Origin: Candidatus Kapaibacterium sp.
Lineage (GTDB): Bacteria > Bacteroidota > Ignavibacteria > Kapaibacteriales > UBA2268
Length of the DNA: 64,000 bases
Reading direction: 5' to 3'
Assembly (NCBI GenBank): GCA_013414795.1
Contig: CP058732.1
Location: forward strand, 2,395,737-2,459,736
Position numbers and translations under genes: made by a program
Notes under the pieces: generated by a model
Told to the model about the DNA's origin: nothing
Databases searched by the model: none
Seen by the model: only the letters and a program-made list of their open reading frames with translations
Shown: piece by piece, positions 25,139 through 34,470 of the stretch
How the letters are laid out: every line of letters starts with the position of its first letter
How positions within the stretch are numbered: position 1 is the first letter of the stretch

Positions 25139-27322
25139 TTATTGACTTTTGGGAAGAATAATTGAAACGAAGTTGCCATCCTCTCCCAATGTATCAAATT
25201 TAACTTGTCCGTTTAACATACGAATCATTGACCCAAAGAGAGCAAGGTTCAAAAGAATATCATCGACATCATAACGGACGGCTTCAATCAAATTGTTCAA
25301 GTTTTCATTGTGGAGAACTATCATTTTCGAGACAAGTTCATTGGCGGAAGCAAGAATCTGGATTTCAACAATTGCCTCGGCACGACTTTCGGCAATTTGG
25401 ACTTGCAATTCAAGAGTTTGCAAACCATTTATTAATGCATTGTAAAGAGTTTCGAATGCTTTTCGCAACTCATCACGTTCGCTTGCAACTGTAACGCTCT
25501 GGCTCCCTTCGTCAAACTTTAGAAGTATCTTTTTGTCTGAATTTTTCTTTTGGAAAATTACCAATGCCTCATTCATCACATTGTAAACATTAACAGTACC
25601 AAGAATTTTCGAGCCAGTACCAAAACCAGCAACATCAAACAAATCCGTAGAAGAACTTAATAATTCTTGCGTTTCGTTCATTGCCAAGTCTAAATATGTA
25701 CGCATTTCATCATCGTTTTCGTATTTCTTTTCGGCAAGAATCTGGTGGTAACCACTAATGGTTGTTAAGGCATTTCTTAATTGGTGGCTAAATTTTGTCA
25801 TAAAGTAAGATTTGAACTCGCTTGCCTCCCGCGAAATTTGTTCAGCCAGAATTGTCTGCTTGGCTTTAATTCGTTCTTCAATTTCTGCCATTTTTTCCAA
25901 AGTGATATCGCGCCCTATTGCGTAAATCAAAGAGTCTTGAGGAGAAAAAGTAAGCGACCAATTAATCCAACGCTCCTCTCCGCTCTTAGTTTTCATTAAA
26001 TAGTCAACCTTTCGAGTGAATTCAGAATTTTGATTATTAAAGGAGGAATAAAAATCGTTTAAATCCTTTGCATTGGCAAAAAGTATATCTATCTTTTTTC
26101 CAATAAGTTCAACGGGTTCGTATCCAAGTACGGAGATGGACGCTGGGTTCATAGTTTTCCACGAACCATCAAAGCCAAGCACCGCAATGATGTCCTTTGT
26201 GGACTCCAAAATTCGTCTTTGCGAACGAGTCATTCTTTCGGCAAGGTCGATTGCACGCGCCCGACTTGTAGTGATTGAAATGATTAGCCCAAAGAAAACC
26301 AGGGAAAGAAGAATAGAAACACCCAAAGCCACCAACGGAAGGTATTTTTGAAAAGACCCACCGAAGTTTGGAATTGTTGCAAAATAGATATACAACTTTT
26401 TGTCAAGAAAATTAAATTCTCGAATTTGCGAAAGAATTGGCTTGAAGTCTGAATTTAGTAATGAAATATTTGCAGAACTGAATAAGCGTGTTTCCTGTAA
26501 ATCATTATCTTTTTGGTAACAATAAAATATTATGCTTGTGTCGCTTGGAACACCAGCCCCAAGGGATTGCTTAAAGAAGGTTGGAACATCGATTTCCATC
26601 AGAACTGCACTTTTGAAGGCTTCGCGTCTTTCTTTGGCTGAATTAATAGCAAAACTTCGGTCGTAAACAGGGAAAATCAAAAATAAACTCAAAGTATCGT
26701 TTCCGCGAAATGGAAAAACATTTGTGGCTGTTGGTTCGCCACGTTCAATAGCCAATTGAAACCAATTGTTCAACCGCTCCACTGAACTAATATCTAAACC
26801 TCGAAGATGCTTGTTAACATCCTCGGGAACAATAAATTCCACTGGATAATATACATTTTTCTCGACAAATGGATGAATTGAATAGTCATAATAACCCTGG
26901 CCTTGAACGTAATAAATAAATTCAGTTAATCGATAGCGTGGGACTTTTTGCACAGACATTATCCCAAGTATCGATTTGTAGGTTTTCGTTGGAACAGAAG
27001 CATAAAGAAGCAAGTAATCGCGAACAACTTGTACAAGATTATCGTAAAGACCGCGGATTGAAGTAGCAATTTGCAAGTGGTTGTTGTATCCAACTTCGAA
27101 TCTTGTCATCACAGAAGATATAGCCTTTTCGAAAGCAGCAGTATTGTCCGATTTAACTTTTTGTTCGAAGTTATAATAAATGAAAAAACTAAGAAATAGC
27201 ATAAAAAGAAGGATTAAATAGGCTGGCAAAGTTCGTGAAATCGAAAAAACACCTTTTTTCTTCCTTGCAATATCTTTTAATATTGCTTCGTAAGAAACTA
27301 TTTCATTTTCTTTTTTAGCCAT
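25139..27322 (-). CDS. CHASE-PAS histidine kinase with a degenerate ATPase domain
   Basis: The product is 727 residues. There are membrane helices at about 29-49 and 332-352, and between them an extracytoplasmic CHASE domain (about 85-290, with SIRGLYDNL and RLTEFIYYVQGQGYYDYSIH). A PAS domain spans about 370-480 (DIIAVLGFDGSWKTMNPASI). The HisKA helix follows with FSHQLRNALTTISGY, phospho-acceptor His513. The expected catalytic ATPase domain at 600-727 keeps an N-box-like ETLYNALIN and a final VSIILP strand, but I see no DxGxG (G1) or GxGLG (G2) motif. It may be a scaffold, a phosphatase, or dependent on another kinase. The start overlaps the CheY-like gene by 8 bases, so they are cotranscribed. 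Confidence 0.82.
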   Translation of the reverse strand: MAKKENEIVSYEAILKDIARKKKGVFSISRTLPAYLILLFMLFLSFFIYYNFEQKVKSDNTAAFEKAISSVMTRFEVGYNNHLQIATSIRGLYDNLVQVVRDYLLLYASVPTKTYKSILGIMSVQKVPRYRLTEFIYYVQGQGYYDYSIHPFVEKNVYYPVEFIVPEDVNKHLRGLDISSVERLNNWFQLAIERGEPTATNVFPFRGNDTLSLFLIFPVYDRSFAINSAKERREAFKSAVLMEIDVPTFFKQSLGAGVPSDTSIIFYCYQKDNDLQETRLFSSANISLLNSDFKPILSQIREFNFLDKKLYIYFATIPNFGGSFQKYLPLVALGVSILLSLVFFGLIISITTSRARAIDLAERMTRSQRRILESTKDIIAVLGFDGSWKTMNPASISVLGYEPVELIGKKIDILFANAKDLNDFYSSFNNQNSEFTRKVDYLMKTKSGEERWINWSLTFSPQDSLIYAIGRDITLEKMAEIEERIKAKQTILAEQISREASEFKSYFMTKFSHQLRNALTTISGYHQILAEKKYENDDEMRTYLDLAMNETQELLSSSTDLFDVAGFGTGSKILGTVNVYNVMNEALVIFQKKNSDKKILLKFDEGSQSVTVASERDELRKAFETLYNALINGLQTLELQVQIAESRAEAIVEIQILASANELVSKMIVLHNENLNNLIEAVRYDVDDILLNLALFGSMIRMLNGQVKFDTLGEDGNFVSIILPKSQ

Positions 27323-27719
27323 TTTTTGATTGATTTTTGTTGTTAACTATATTTTCAATGTCTTGAACAAAAGTAGCAACATTAATTGGTTTAGACATAT
27401 AACCATCGAAGCCAGCAGCAATCAATTTCGCCTCGTCGCCTGGTTGGGCCAAACCAGTAATAGCAATAATTGGTACTTGTTCCAAAGACTTGATTCCTCT
27501 GATTTTTTCAAGAAGTTCGGTACCATTCATATCGGGCAAAAGAACATCGGTTAAGACGCAATATGGTTTGTTATTTTGCAACCACTCGAGGGCAGAATTT
27601 GCATTGTCGAATTCAATTGCATCGTAACCATTTTTTCGCAAAATTGTAGCAAACAACTTGGATATCGATTTGTTATCCTCGACCAAACAGATTAATCCTT
27701 TTTGTTCTTCCATATTCAT
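27315..27719 (-). CDS. CheY-like single-domain response regulator
   Basis: The product is 134 residues, a receiver domain only. The acidic pair E14-D15, phospho-acceptor Asp58 in CVLTDVLLPDMNG, Thr88 in IIAITG and Lys110 in MSKPI are all present, so it should be phosphorylatable. No output domain is present, so it probably acts by protein contact. It is translated just before, and overlaps, the CHASE-PAS kinase gene, suggesting a pair. It begins 21 bases after the OmpA-protein gene, placing the pair at the end of the surface-protein run. A second in-frame ATG two codons in is an alternative start. Confidence 0.9.
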   Translation of the reverse strand: MNMEEQKGLICLVEDNKSISKLFATILRKNGYDAIEFDNANSALEWLQNNKPYCVLTDVLLPDMNGTELLEKIRGIKSLEQVPIIAITGLAQPGDEAKLIAAGFDGYMSKPINVATFVQDIENIVNNKNQSKNG

Positions 27720-27740
27720 AAAAGATAAAATTACAAAAAA

Positions 27741-29120
27741 TTATTTAACAAGCACAATTTCAACTCTTCGATTTTTTCGCCGACCTTCCTCCGTCGTGTT
27801 ATCTGCAATTGGATAGAACGAGGAACGCGAGGCAGTTCTAATTCTCGATGGACTAACTCGTCGAGAAATCAAATAATTTGCCGCTGCTTGAGCACGAAGA
27901 CGACCGCGTTCGGTGTTTTGGTCTAATGTACCCTGGTTGTCCGAATGTCCTTCAATTACAACAATATATTCTGGATTAGTCAGCAAAAACTCGGCAATTG
28001 CATCAAGCGTTTTACGCATTGAAGGTGTTAACGAAACTACCTCGGAACGGTTGTAACCTTGCAAAACGATTTTTTGGTTTGGGTTAATTGTAGTTTTCTC
28101 TTGTGGAGTTGCAACAGAAATTTCACTCTCAATTTGCTCCTCTTGGGTAAGCCCAGCTTCAGAATGAATTTCGGAAATGGGCACCATACTCAACTCAAGG
28201 GAGGCAAAAAGTGGTTGTCTTTCAAATCCAGCGAACATTACCCCACGCCTTACAGTCGGCGGTGTTTGTACAATTGCCTCGGGCGGTTTAACATAAGTTG
28301 AATCGTATTTCCTCAGTTCCGACTTAACATCATCTGGTCCAAACAGCAGGGAAAACCCTCCCCGCAAGTGCAAAGTATTCAAAGAAGACCCATAACCACT
28401 GAAAACAATAGTCCCAAAATGCATACTAATGAAGGGTTTCGCCCGAACTCTAAAACTTTGGTTTATGCTAAGAAAAAGCAAATCCCATCCAGCACCGGCG
28501 TGGAAATTCAAACGAAATTGCCTTGGGCTGGCGCTTAGAACCCAATCAGTGACTAAACGGGAACCATCCTTGTATTCGACTTCTTGCAAACGGGATTTAT
28601 TGGAGAAAAAATATTCCAAATCGAAACCAGCAAAAGCGTGCAACCCTTCAATTGAAAAATTGTACCTAACAGAAGGCGAAAGGACAATCGAACGAAAATC
28701 AAGAATCAACGAGTATGAATGCTCTTTTGACAATTCAGCAAGAGATTCAACAAAACGCTTCTCCAATAATGTCAATCGAACCATTCCACCCCAGTGTGAA
28801 CCTTTGGGGACATACTCACCCGTAAGCCCAAATAAAACATTCACTCCATTTCGGCTGTTGTGTTGCAGCAATCTATTTAAAGTATCACTCAAGGGAAGAT
28901 AAGGTCTTTCTGGTATCCAAAGTTTACCAATGTTCAAGTTAAACGATGTATTTCCAAACAAGCCGAACCACCAATCACCGTAACTTCGATTTAAAACCAA
29001 GGTATCGAAATTTGGAAGCACTCTGTAATCAATAAAGGAACCCTCGGGAGCTTGACCTCTGACATACAAGGTGCTCCAAATAAAGATTAGCAGGAACAAA
29101 ACCAGATTGCCTCTTCGCAT
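27741..29120 (-). CDS. OmpA-family outer-membrane protein
   Basis: I prefer the ATG at 29118-29120 (MRRGNLVLFLLIFIWSTLYV, then a signal cleavage near RGQA) over a GTG four codons earlier; a GGAGG run lies only 2 bases before it, which is close. The product is 459 residues. A beta-rich N-terminal part (about 25-280) looks like an outer-membrane barrel, then a Pro/Glu linker and a C-terminal OmpA domain (about 350-459) with VVIEGHSDNQGT and the peptidoglycan-binding NRRVEI end. The role is probably tethering the outer membrane or a surface complex to peptidoglycan. It follows the propeller-type T9SS gene closely (18 bases). Confidence 0.88.
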   Translation of the reverse strand: MRRGNLVLFLLIFIWSTLYVRGQAPEGSFIDYRVLPNFDTLVLNRSYGDWWFGLFGNTSFNLNIGKLWIPERPYLPLSDTLNRLLQHNSRNGVNVLFGLTGEYVPKGSHWGGMVRLTLLEKRFVESLAELSKEHSYSLILDFRSIVLSPSVRYNFSIEGLHAFAGFDLEYFFSNKSRLQEVEYKDGSRLVTDWVLSASPRQFRLNFHAGAGWDLLFLSINQSFRVRAKPFISMHFGTIVFSGYGSSLNTLHLRGGFSLLFGPDDVKSELRKYDSTYVKPPEAIVQTPPTVRRGVMFAGFERQPLFASLELSMVPISEIHSEAGLTQEEQIESEISVATPQEKTTINPNQKIVLQGYNRSEVVSLTPSMRKTLDAIAEFLLTNPEYIVVIEGHSDNQGTLDQNTERGRLRAQAAANYLISRRVSPSRIRTASRSSFYPIADNTTEEGRRKNRRVEIVLVK

Positions 29121-29138
29121 TTCCTCCAACACTTGCTG

Positions 29139-31031
29139 TCAGTAAATAATTAATTTCTTTGCCAAACTTACAAAATCCGTTTCAAGTAACAGTAAATATA
29201 CACCACTTGGAAAATCGCCAATATTAAAGTTCAATTCAGTCTTTCCCGAATGAATTTCACCAGAGTACAAAATCTTTGTACCTCCGTCAATTGAGTTAAC
29301 AAGAGCAAATTTACAAAAAACTGAATTATCTGCTTCAACAATTAAATTAATAAATTCACTGACTGGGTTATCTTTTACAACGAAATTAATCTTTGGTATT
29401 AATTCCAATTTTACCAAATCATTCAATGGCTTGCAAATTTCTACAATATCAACAAAGGCCGTGTCGAACAGCCAAAGTATGTTTCTTTTGCCACGAAAAT
29501 CGACATAATTCACTTTAAATGGGGCTTTGCGTTCGCCCCAAGGAAGCAACGCATAAACTTGGACAATTTGAAAAGTATCCAACGAACCAATAGAACTTAA
29601 TCGAGAGTATATCGTATCTACTGGTCCATATTTAACTGTGCGATTTTCGGGATGGTAAACCCCAAAATGCTCTTTTGGTACTTCTAAAACAGCAAATGAA
29701 GTATCGGAGAAGAATCTATTCAGCGGTACTTCAAGAAGATTTTTGAAAATAATTGGAAAACTTGCCATCCTACCAGCATTTGCCTCGAAAGATTTGCATT
29801 GCACCACTACTGGTATAAAATATGGCAAAGCCAAACGCTGGTCTATATGTTCAAACTCGAAGTTTTTGTAAAAAGAAATTGTGCCATCTCGCATTCCTAA
29901 AAATAGATAGTGTCCACCGTCAATAGTTTTTAAAAAAGTTATCGCAGACTTTTCCTTAATTGGAAAATGCACTGGAAAATTCATTGGAAAGTAAGTTTGT
30001 ACCAGGTTGCTATCCAGCGATACAGAAATAGCAACTGGAGCATAGTCGCAAAAATCCACCCCTCGGATGTGAAATGAATGCGATGAGATGACGTAATCAA
30101 GGCTTTCATTGTTAATATTATAGATACGTGATTTACCGTCGATACCACCAGCAATAATCAAAATATCGTTTGAGTCGAAGGAAATGGACCAAACCACATT
30201 TTTGAAAGAACTGTCTCTGTTTGTTGAAAACGATTTCAACTTTTTACCTTTGAGCAAATCGTAGATTGTGACAAATCCTTCGTAGTCACCAACTGCAAGC
30301 AAATTCCCTTGCTTTGAAAAAGCAAGTGAATAAATTTGTTTATTGTGATTTAAACGTAAAATTTCATTCAAATTCGAGTCGAGGACCACAAGTTCACCAG
30401 AATACGAACCAAAGGCAACCAATTTTTTTTGGTTATCAACAGCCAGAGCACGAACCGTTGCTGAACTATTTCCAATCATTCGTAATTCAGTTGGATTCGA
30501 AAAATCCCAAAGGAATACAGCGGTATCGGAAGAGAATACTACTTTCGAACTCGAATGGAAGAACTTTGCAGAAAGTATCGCTTTCCCCCAAACCAAAGAG
30601 TCCAACTTCTTTCTTGAAGAGATATCCCAAATAATTAATTTCCCGTTCAAACTAGAAGTTAAAAACAACGAGTCCGCTTCCCAGTAATCAATTGAACTAA
30701 CTTCGGATGAGTTTGCCTTCTCAACTTCCCAGAGTTTAATTGGAATAGTAAAGTTGAATGCCTCGTAGTGGAAATAAATAGTATCGATATCCAATAAAGG
30801 GGGCAACCACGTAAGTTCTTCTTTATTCAAGAACTTACCAATTTCAATCCAGTTTTTCTTGTCAATCGAAAAATCTAATTTTTGGAGCGAAATCGCCTTG
30901 GTTTGAAAATTGAAAACGACATTCCTCCCAGCAATAATTGAATCAACAGGCGAAGGTTTTGTTATTTGTGCAATAAGCAGTGTGAAATCGAACAGCAAGA
31001 TTAGGACAATTCTTGTAAAACGGACAGCCAC
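29139..31031 (-). CDS. WD40-like beta-propeller T9SS cargo protein
   Basis: The start is a GTG at 31029-31031 with AGGGA about 7 bases upstream. The product is 630 residues: signal peptide (about 1-21), a small Ig-like region, then WD40-like repeats at about 110-395 (LNGKLIIWDI, TAVFLWDFS, YEGFVTIYDLLKGKKL, IDGKSRIYNI, MRDGTISFY). A second beta domain (400-550) follows, and a C-terminal type A T9SS sorting domain at about 560-630 ending in the strand SGVYLLLLETDFVSLAKKLI. Propeller plus T9SS tail suggests a secreted or surface-attached scaffold for protein contacts. It lies between the cohesin-like T9SS gene and the OmpA gene in one tight run. Confidence 0.85.
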   Translation of the reverse strand: MAVRFTRIVLILLFDFTLLIAQITKPSPVDSIIAGRNVVFNFQTKAISLQKLDFSIDKKNWIEIGKFLNKEELTWLPPLLDIDTIYFHYEAFNFTIPIKLWEVEKANSSEVSSIDYWEADSLFLTSSLNGKLIIWDISSRKKLDSLVWGKAILSAKFFHSSSKVVFSSDTAVFLWDFSNPTELRMIGNSSATVRALAVDNQKKLVAFGSYSGELVVLDSNLNEILRLNHNKQIYSLAFSKQGNLLAVGDYEGFVTIYDLLKGKKLKSFSTNRDSSFKNVVWSISFDSNDILIIAGGIDGKSRIYNINNESLDYVISSHSFHIRGVDFCDYAPVAISVSLDSNLVQTYFPMNFPVHFPIKEKSAITFLKTIDGGHYLFLGMRDGTISFYKNFEFEHIDQRLALPYFIPVVVQCKSFEANAGRMASFPIIFKNLLEVPLNRFFSDTSFAVLEVPKEHFGVYHPENRTVKYGPVDTIYSRLSSIGSLDTFQIVQVYALLPWGERKAPFKVNYVDFRGKRNILWLFDTAFVDIVEICKPLNDLVKLELIPKINFVVKDNPVSEFINLIVEADNSVFCKFALVNSIDGGTKILYSGEIHSGKTELNFNIGDFPSGVYLLLLETDFVSLAKKLIIY

Positions 31032-31040
31032 ATTTAGTCC

Positions 31041-32327
31041 CTATCTTATTAATTGTAATTTAACAATTGCCCTTGAAATTTCAACTGTTGGGTCGTCGAT
31101 TGGATAGGCAATAAAAACAACGTTGTACAAACCTTCCTGGGCATTGTAAGAGGCAAGGAAATCGATACTATGTTGTCCTTTGGGAGTATAAACCCCTTTA
31201 AGGAGACGGGTTACAATTCTTCCAGAAAAATCGTTTACAAAGGCGTCAAGAATTACATCATCCTCGACAATATAATCAATTCTTGTAGAAACACTAAATG
31301 GATTAGGTGAAGGAGTCGCTTTTGTGATAATAGAATTTGGAATACGTTCGCAATCATACGCAAGGTCAACGTAATTACCAAAGAAATCCCTGTAAAGCAA
31401 TTTATAGCAATATTCCAGTCCACGGTACGAAACCGAATCGAATTCGAAAGAATATGTCTTTCCAGTTGAAGAAGTTCCCAATCCCAAAAGTCCACGGTTT
31501 TGTGGGTCACTTCTCCTATAGTCAGCGACTGTGTCTGAATAATTTAAATTTGCTGGCTCGGGATTGTCTATTGTACGCAACGCTCGAACAACAATAAATC
31601 CATCAACATAGGCTTCGGAAGTAGTTTCCCAACTTAATCGAAGTTTTTTCAAACCAACATAATCGGCATCGAAATATTTCAATACTGTCTTTGGAGCGGG
31701 TCTATCGAAAGTTGAATAATTAACAAGAGAACGAAGTCCGTCGTCCATTTCAATATTGTCGTTCACCTGGTAGAGTAACATATTCGGTAAGAAAAGGCTG
31801 TCTCTATCTATTTTGTAGGCACAAGCCTGATAATAAATATAAGGTTCGAGCCAACGTAATTTTGTTGGGGGAACTGTTCCATCTTTTGTTTTTATTATAA
31901 ACTTCCCAATTTTGATACCATTGCCACCCAAAGGCAAAGCAACGCAATTAGAAAATTCCTCTGGACCAGCAATAGTAATACTAAATCTACCAGGAAGAAC
32001 ATTTGGTGTTACAATATAACTAACCGTAGGAAGAATTCCAGGAATTGCAATTATTGGCAAATCACTGGAGCCTGGAACAAGTTCTATGTGGTGCCTATCA
32101 GGTGAAACATTATAGTTTAAACTATCGAAAGCAAATTGAAATGTAGCATTAGCAAAGTATAGCCAACTATCGCTGGCTCTTTCCAAACGAAGTATGAATT
32201 CTAATTGGTCCCCTTTGGATAAAGAAATACTATCCAACACAGCATTTGCGAGTATCGTCCTCTGTGCATACATTTTATAAGAAACAAAAGACAAAACCAC
32301 CAACAAAAGAAGAGAAAGTTTTCTCAT
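31041..32327 (-). CDS. T9SS cargo with cohesin-like N-terminal domain
   Basis: The product is 428 residues. The start overlaps the stop of the upstream dockerin-ended gene by 4 bases (ATGA), indicating translational coupling. After a signal peptide (about 1-21) there is a beta-sandwich (about 22-160) whose pattern, KGDQLEFILRLERASDSWLY then TFQFAFDSLNYNV and a closing GKFIIKT, resembles cohesin-type domains. An Fn3-like domain follows (about 210-330, LRLSWETTSEAYVDGFIVVR). A T9SS type A sorting domain starts at about 335 (PSPNPFSVSTRIDYIV). The cohesin similarity is my reading of strand pattern, not a proven match. Confidence 0.75.
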   Translation of the reverse strand: MRKLSLLLLVVLSFVSYKMYAQRTILANAVLDSISLSKGDQLEFILRLERASDSWLYFANATFQFAFDSLNYNVSPDRHHIELVPGSSDLPIIAIPGILPTVSYIVTPNVLPGRFSITIAGPEEFSNCVALPLGGNGIKIGKFIIKTKDGTVPPTKLRWLEPYIYYQACAYKIDRDSLFLPNMLLYQVNDNIEMDDGLRSLVNYSTFDRPAPKTVLKYFDADYVGLKKLRLSWETTSEAYVDGFIVVRALRTIDNPEPANLNYSDTVADYRRSDPQNRGLLGLGTSSTGKTYSFEFDSVSYRGLEYCYKLLYRDFFGNYVDLAYDCERIPNSIITKATPSPNPFSVSTRIDYIVEDDVILDAFVNDFSGRIVTRLLKGVYTPKGQHSIDFLASYNAQEGLYNVVFIAYPIDDPTVEISRAIVKLQLIR

Positions 32328-34408
32328 GGCAGAAATGATTTCCTTCCTCGGTTGTTAATTGAAAAATTCAAATCCCTGGTAGTAATTATTCCGTCAAGAT
32401 TTGTATCCCAAATGAAATAACCCTCGAAGTCTCGTTCAGTCCAAATCCCAATCTGGTCGAATAAATCAATAACACCGTCGCCATTAATGTCGCCAGAAAT
32501 TAAACCAAAGAGAAGGCCGTTCGGAGTTTTGGCAAGCGGACGTAATGCATTTTCACGCCCCATAACAAGTTCTGGCTTTGTAAAGTCAACTGTAGCATCA
32601 ACTAGTTTCCTCGAAAGATCAACTGGCTCTTCCGTAACAACAGCAAGATGATTTCTATGCAAAATTGCGATATAATAATTAGAATACCCAGAATCAAATC
32701 TAATTTGTGAATCAGTCAGAGGATATTCACCATTTCTTCCAATGATATTACCATTAGTAGTAATAAATCCAGTATAGACAATTGGTTTCGGATCTGTCAA
32801 GGTACGTCTGAACTGGATCACAACCCAATCGACGACTGAATCGGGTATCGGGTCGACATAAATGGAACTACGCTGTGGGTCAAGATTATATGGAAATACA
32901 TCGGGCGGAGTATTAGGAATCAAATTCCTTTTTCGTAAATCATTTGCCATCGAACCATTTCGCCAGGCACCTTCGAGCAACGCTTTCGCTTTGAATGCAA
33001 GCGGTTGGTAGAAAGACGAGCCAATTGCAAATTCGCCACTCTGAACTTGAGAACCAGATTTAACAACATTGTATGCCCAACCATTTAAAGTATCGAACTG
33101 AACTACATCTTCGTCTCCAACATTTACCCAAGTAGATCCATTCCACCACTGCAAACGCAGTTTGTATACATCAAGTCCATTGGTTTCGTCAATCGAAGTG
33201 TCTGGGGAATGACGCCAGCCGTATCCAACAATCGGATAAAATTCTGGAACCGTCTGACCTAATGAATTTTTTGCAAATATTTGTATTTGTCTTCTAACTT
33301 TCGAAACTCCAAATGGTAATTGGGGAAAAGTCCTTGGTTTTACCCGAAAGGTAACTTCGCTTGCACCGTTTTTAGAATTCTCATTTGGAAATACTAAGTA
33401 AGTATAAACATTATTGAACAAAATTCTGCTTGAATCACCTTTAAGTGAAGTGCGGCGAAAACTTCCAGAAATTTCCGCTTGCGGATTAACGAACTCTGGA
33501 TTATTTTGACTTGTGAGTGTTAAGATGTATTTAGTCGAATCATCTGGTTCAATATAAATTGAAGAGCGAAGTCGCAAAGTATCATTTACAGTAACATTTT
33601 GGGAAAGAATAACTCCGTCAGTGTTGTTTACTTCAAGATTTCCAAGAGTCTGCTCGTCTTTTGGCAATTCGGGACCACTTGTAATAACACCATTGCCTCT
33701 GTACTCAACATCGACTCTTTTACCAAACAATGGTGTTTCAGAAATAGATGCCCCAACATATCGAACAATTCTTGCAGAATCCCCCAAAAAGAAATTATTT
33801 GAGAGCGAATTTAAAAACTGACCACGCGATAGGATTAACTGATGATCTACTTTGAAACCGCCACCACGAATCACCACAGCACCGAAGGGATTGTCGAGGT
33901 GGAGAATAGGGAAGTTACCATTTCCCCAGATATCCTGCCATTGATTTCCAGCCAAACGCACCTCTTTATTTCCAAAAATGGAAACAGTATTCGCCACTGG
34001 ACCCAAAGCCCATATATCCCCACGGAGCAGGTTAATTCGGGCTGAATCAATCAGCAAAAGACTATCGCGAGCGATTAGTGGTACTGGTTGATTCCCAATT
34101 TTTCGAACAGTATCAATAATCTTTAAACCAGCACCGCTAATTACCAATTGGTTATAAACAATGTTTGGAACTTCTTGTGTGAAAGCGGGACAAGAGGCGG
34201 TGTATTCAAATCGACCATCAATAGTGTCGTTGAGGTTCTTAACTTGGCCAGCACGAACTCGGATAGTTCCAAGATTGTTAATCTTTCCGCCAGTATTGTC
34301 GAGTGTTACACCTTGTGCATCGAGGAAATAAATGGCAAAGAAAAATACAATAATGTTTATTGTAATTTTCTTTACCACATTTTCCCAGTTTCGACTTAAA
34401 GTTCTCAT
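32324..34408 (-). CDS. Secreted surface protein with C-terminal dockerin-like EF-hand pair
   Basis: The product is 694 residues with an AAGGAAA site before the ATG. A signal segment spans about 14-32 (ITINIIVFFFAIYFLDAQ). The mature N-terminus GVTLDNTGGKINNLGTIRVR is similar to that of the neighbouring 700-aa protein. A long beta-rich region follows. The C-terminus (about 638-694) contains two calcium-loop motifs, DINGDGVIDLFD and DTNLDGIITTRD, in the arrangement of a type I dockerin, and there is no T9SS sorting domain. Dockerins bind cohesins; the next gene, translationally coupled, encodes a cohesin-like domain. Binding between the two is inference. Confidence 0.75.
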   Translation of the reverse strand: MRTLSRNWENVVKKITINIIVFFFAIYFLDAQGVTLDNTGGKINNLGTIRVRAGQVKNLNDTIDGRFEYTASCPAFTQEVPNIVYNQLVISGAGLKIIDTVRKIGNQPVPLIARDSLLLIDSARINLLRGDIWALGPVANTVSIFGNKEVRLAGNQWQDIWGNGNFPILHLDNPFGAVVIRGGGFKVDHQLILSRGQFLNSLSNNFFLGDSARIVRYVGASISETPLFGKRVDVEYRGNGVITSGPELPKDEQTLGNLEVNNTDGVILSQNVTVNDTLRLRSSIYIEPDDSTKYILTLTSQNNPEFVNPQAEISGSFRRTSLKGDSSRILFNNVYTYLVFPNENSKNGASEVTFRVKPRTFPQLPFGVSKVRRQIQIFAKNSLGQTVPEFYPIVGYGWRHSPDTSIDETNGLDVYKLRLQWWNGSTWVNVGDEDVVQFDTLNGWAYNVVKSGSQVQSGEFAIGSSFYQPLAFKAKALLEGAWRNGSMANDLRKRNLIPNTPPDVFPYNLDPQRSSIYVDPIPDSVVDWVVIQFRRTLTDPKPIVYTGFITTNGNIIGRNGEYPLTDSQIRFDSGYSNYYIAILHRNHLAVVTEEPVDLSRKLVDATVDFTKPELVMGRENALRPLAKTPNGLLFGLISGDINGDGVIDLFDQIGIWTERDFEGYFIWDTNLDGIITTRDLNFSINNRGRKSFLP

Positions 34409-34436
34409 ATTTCCTTATATCGTTAAATCAAAAATA

Positions 34437-34461
34437 TTCCCCGGGGGAAATCCCCCGGGAA
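34437..34461 (-). terminator. G/C-rich hairpin after the 700-aa surface protein gene
   Basis: The inverted repeat TTCC(C)CCGGGGG / CCCCCGGGAA (one bulged C, loop AAAT) lies 10 bases past the stop at 34471. On the minus strand it is followed by AATATTTTTGATTT, a U-rich tail. It probably ends or attenuates transcription before the gene starting at 34408, so the giant-protein genes and the dockerin/OmpA/regulator genes may be expressed at different levels. Confidence 0.75.
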
Positions 34462-34470
34462 ATTTGCATA

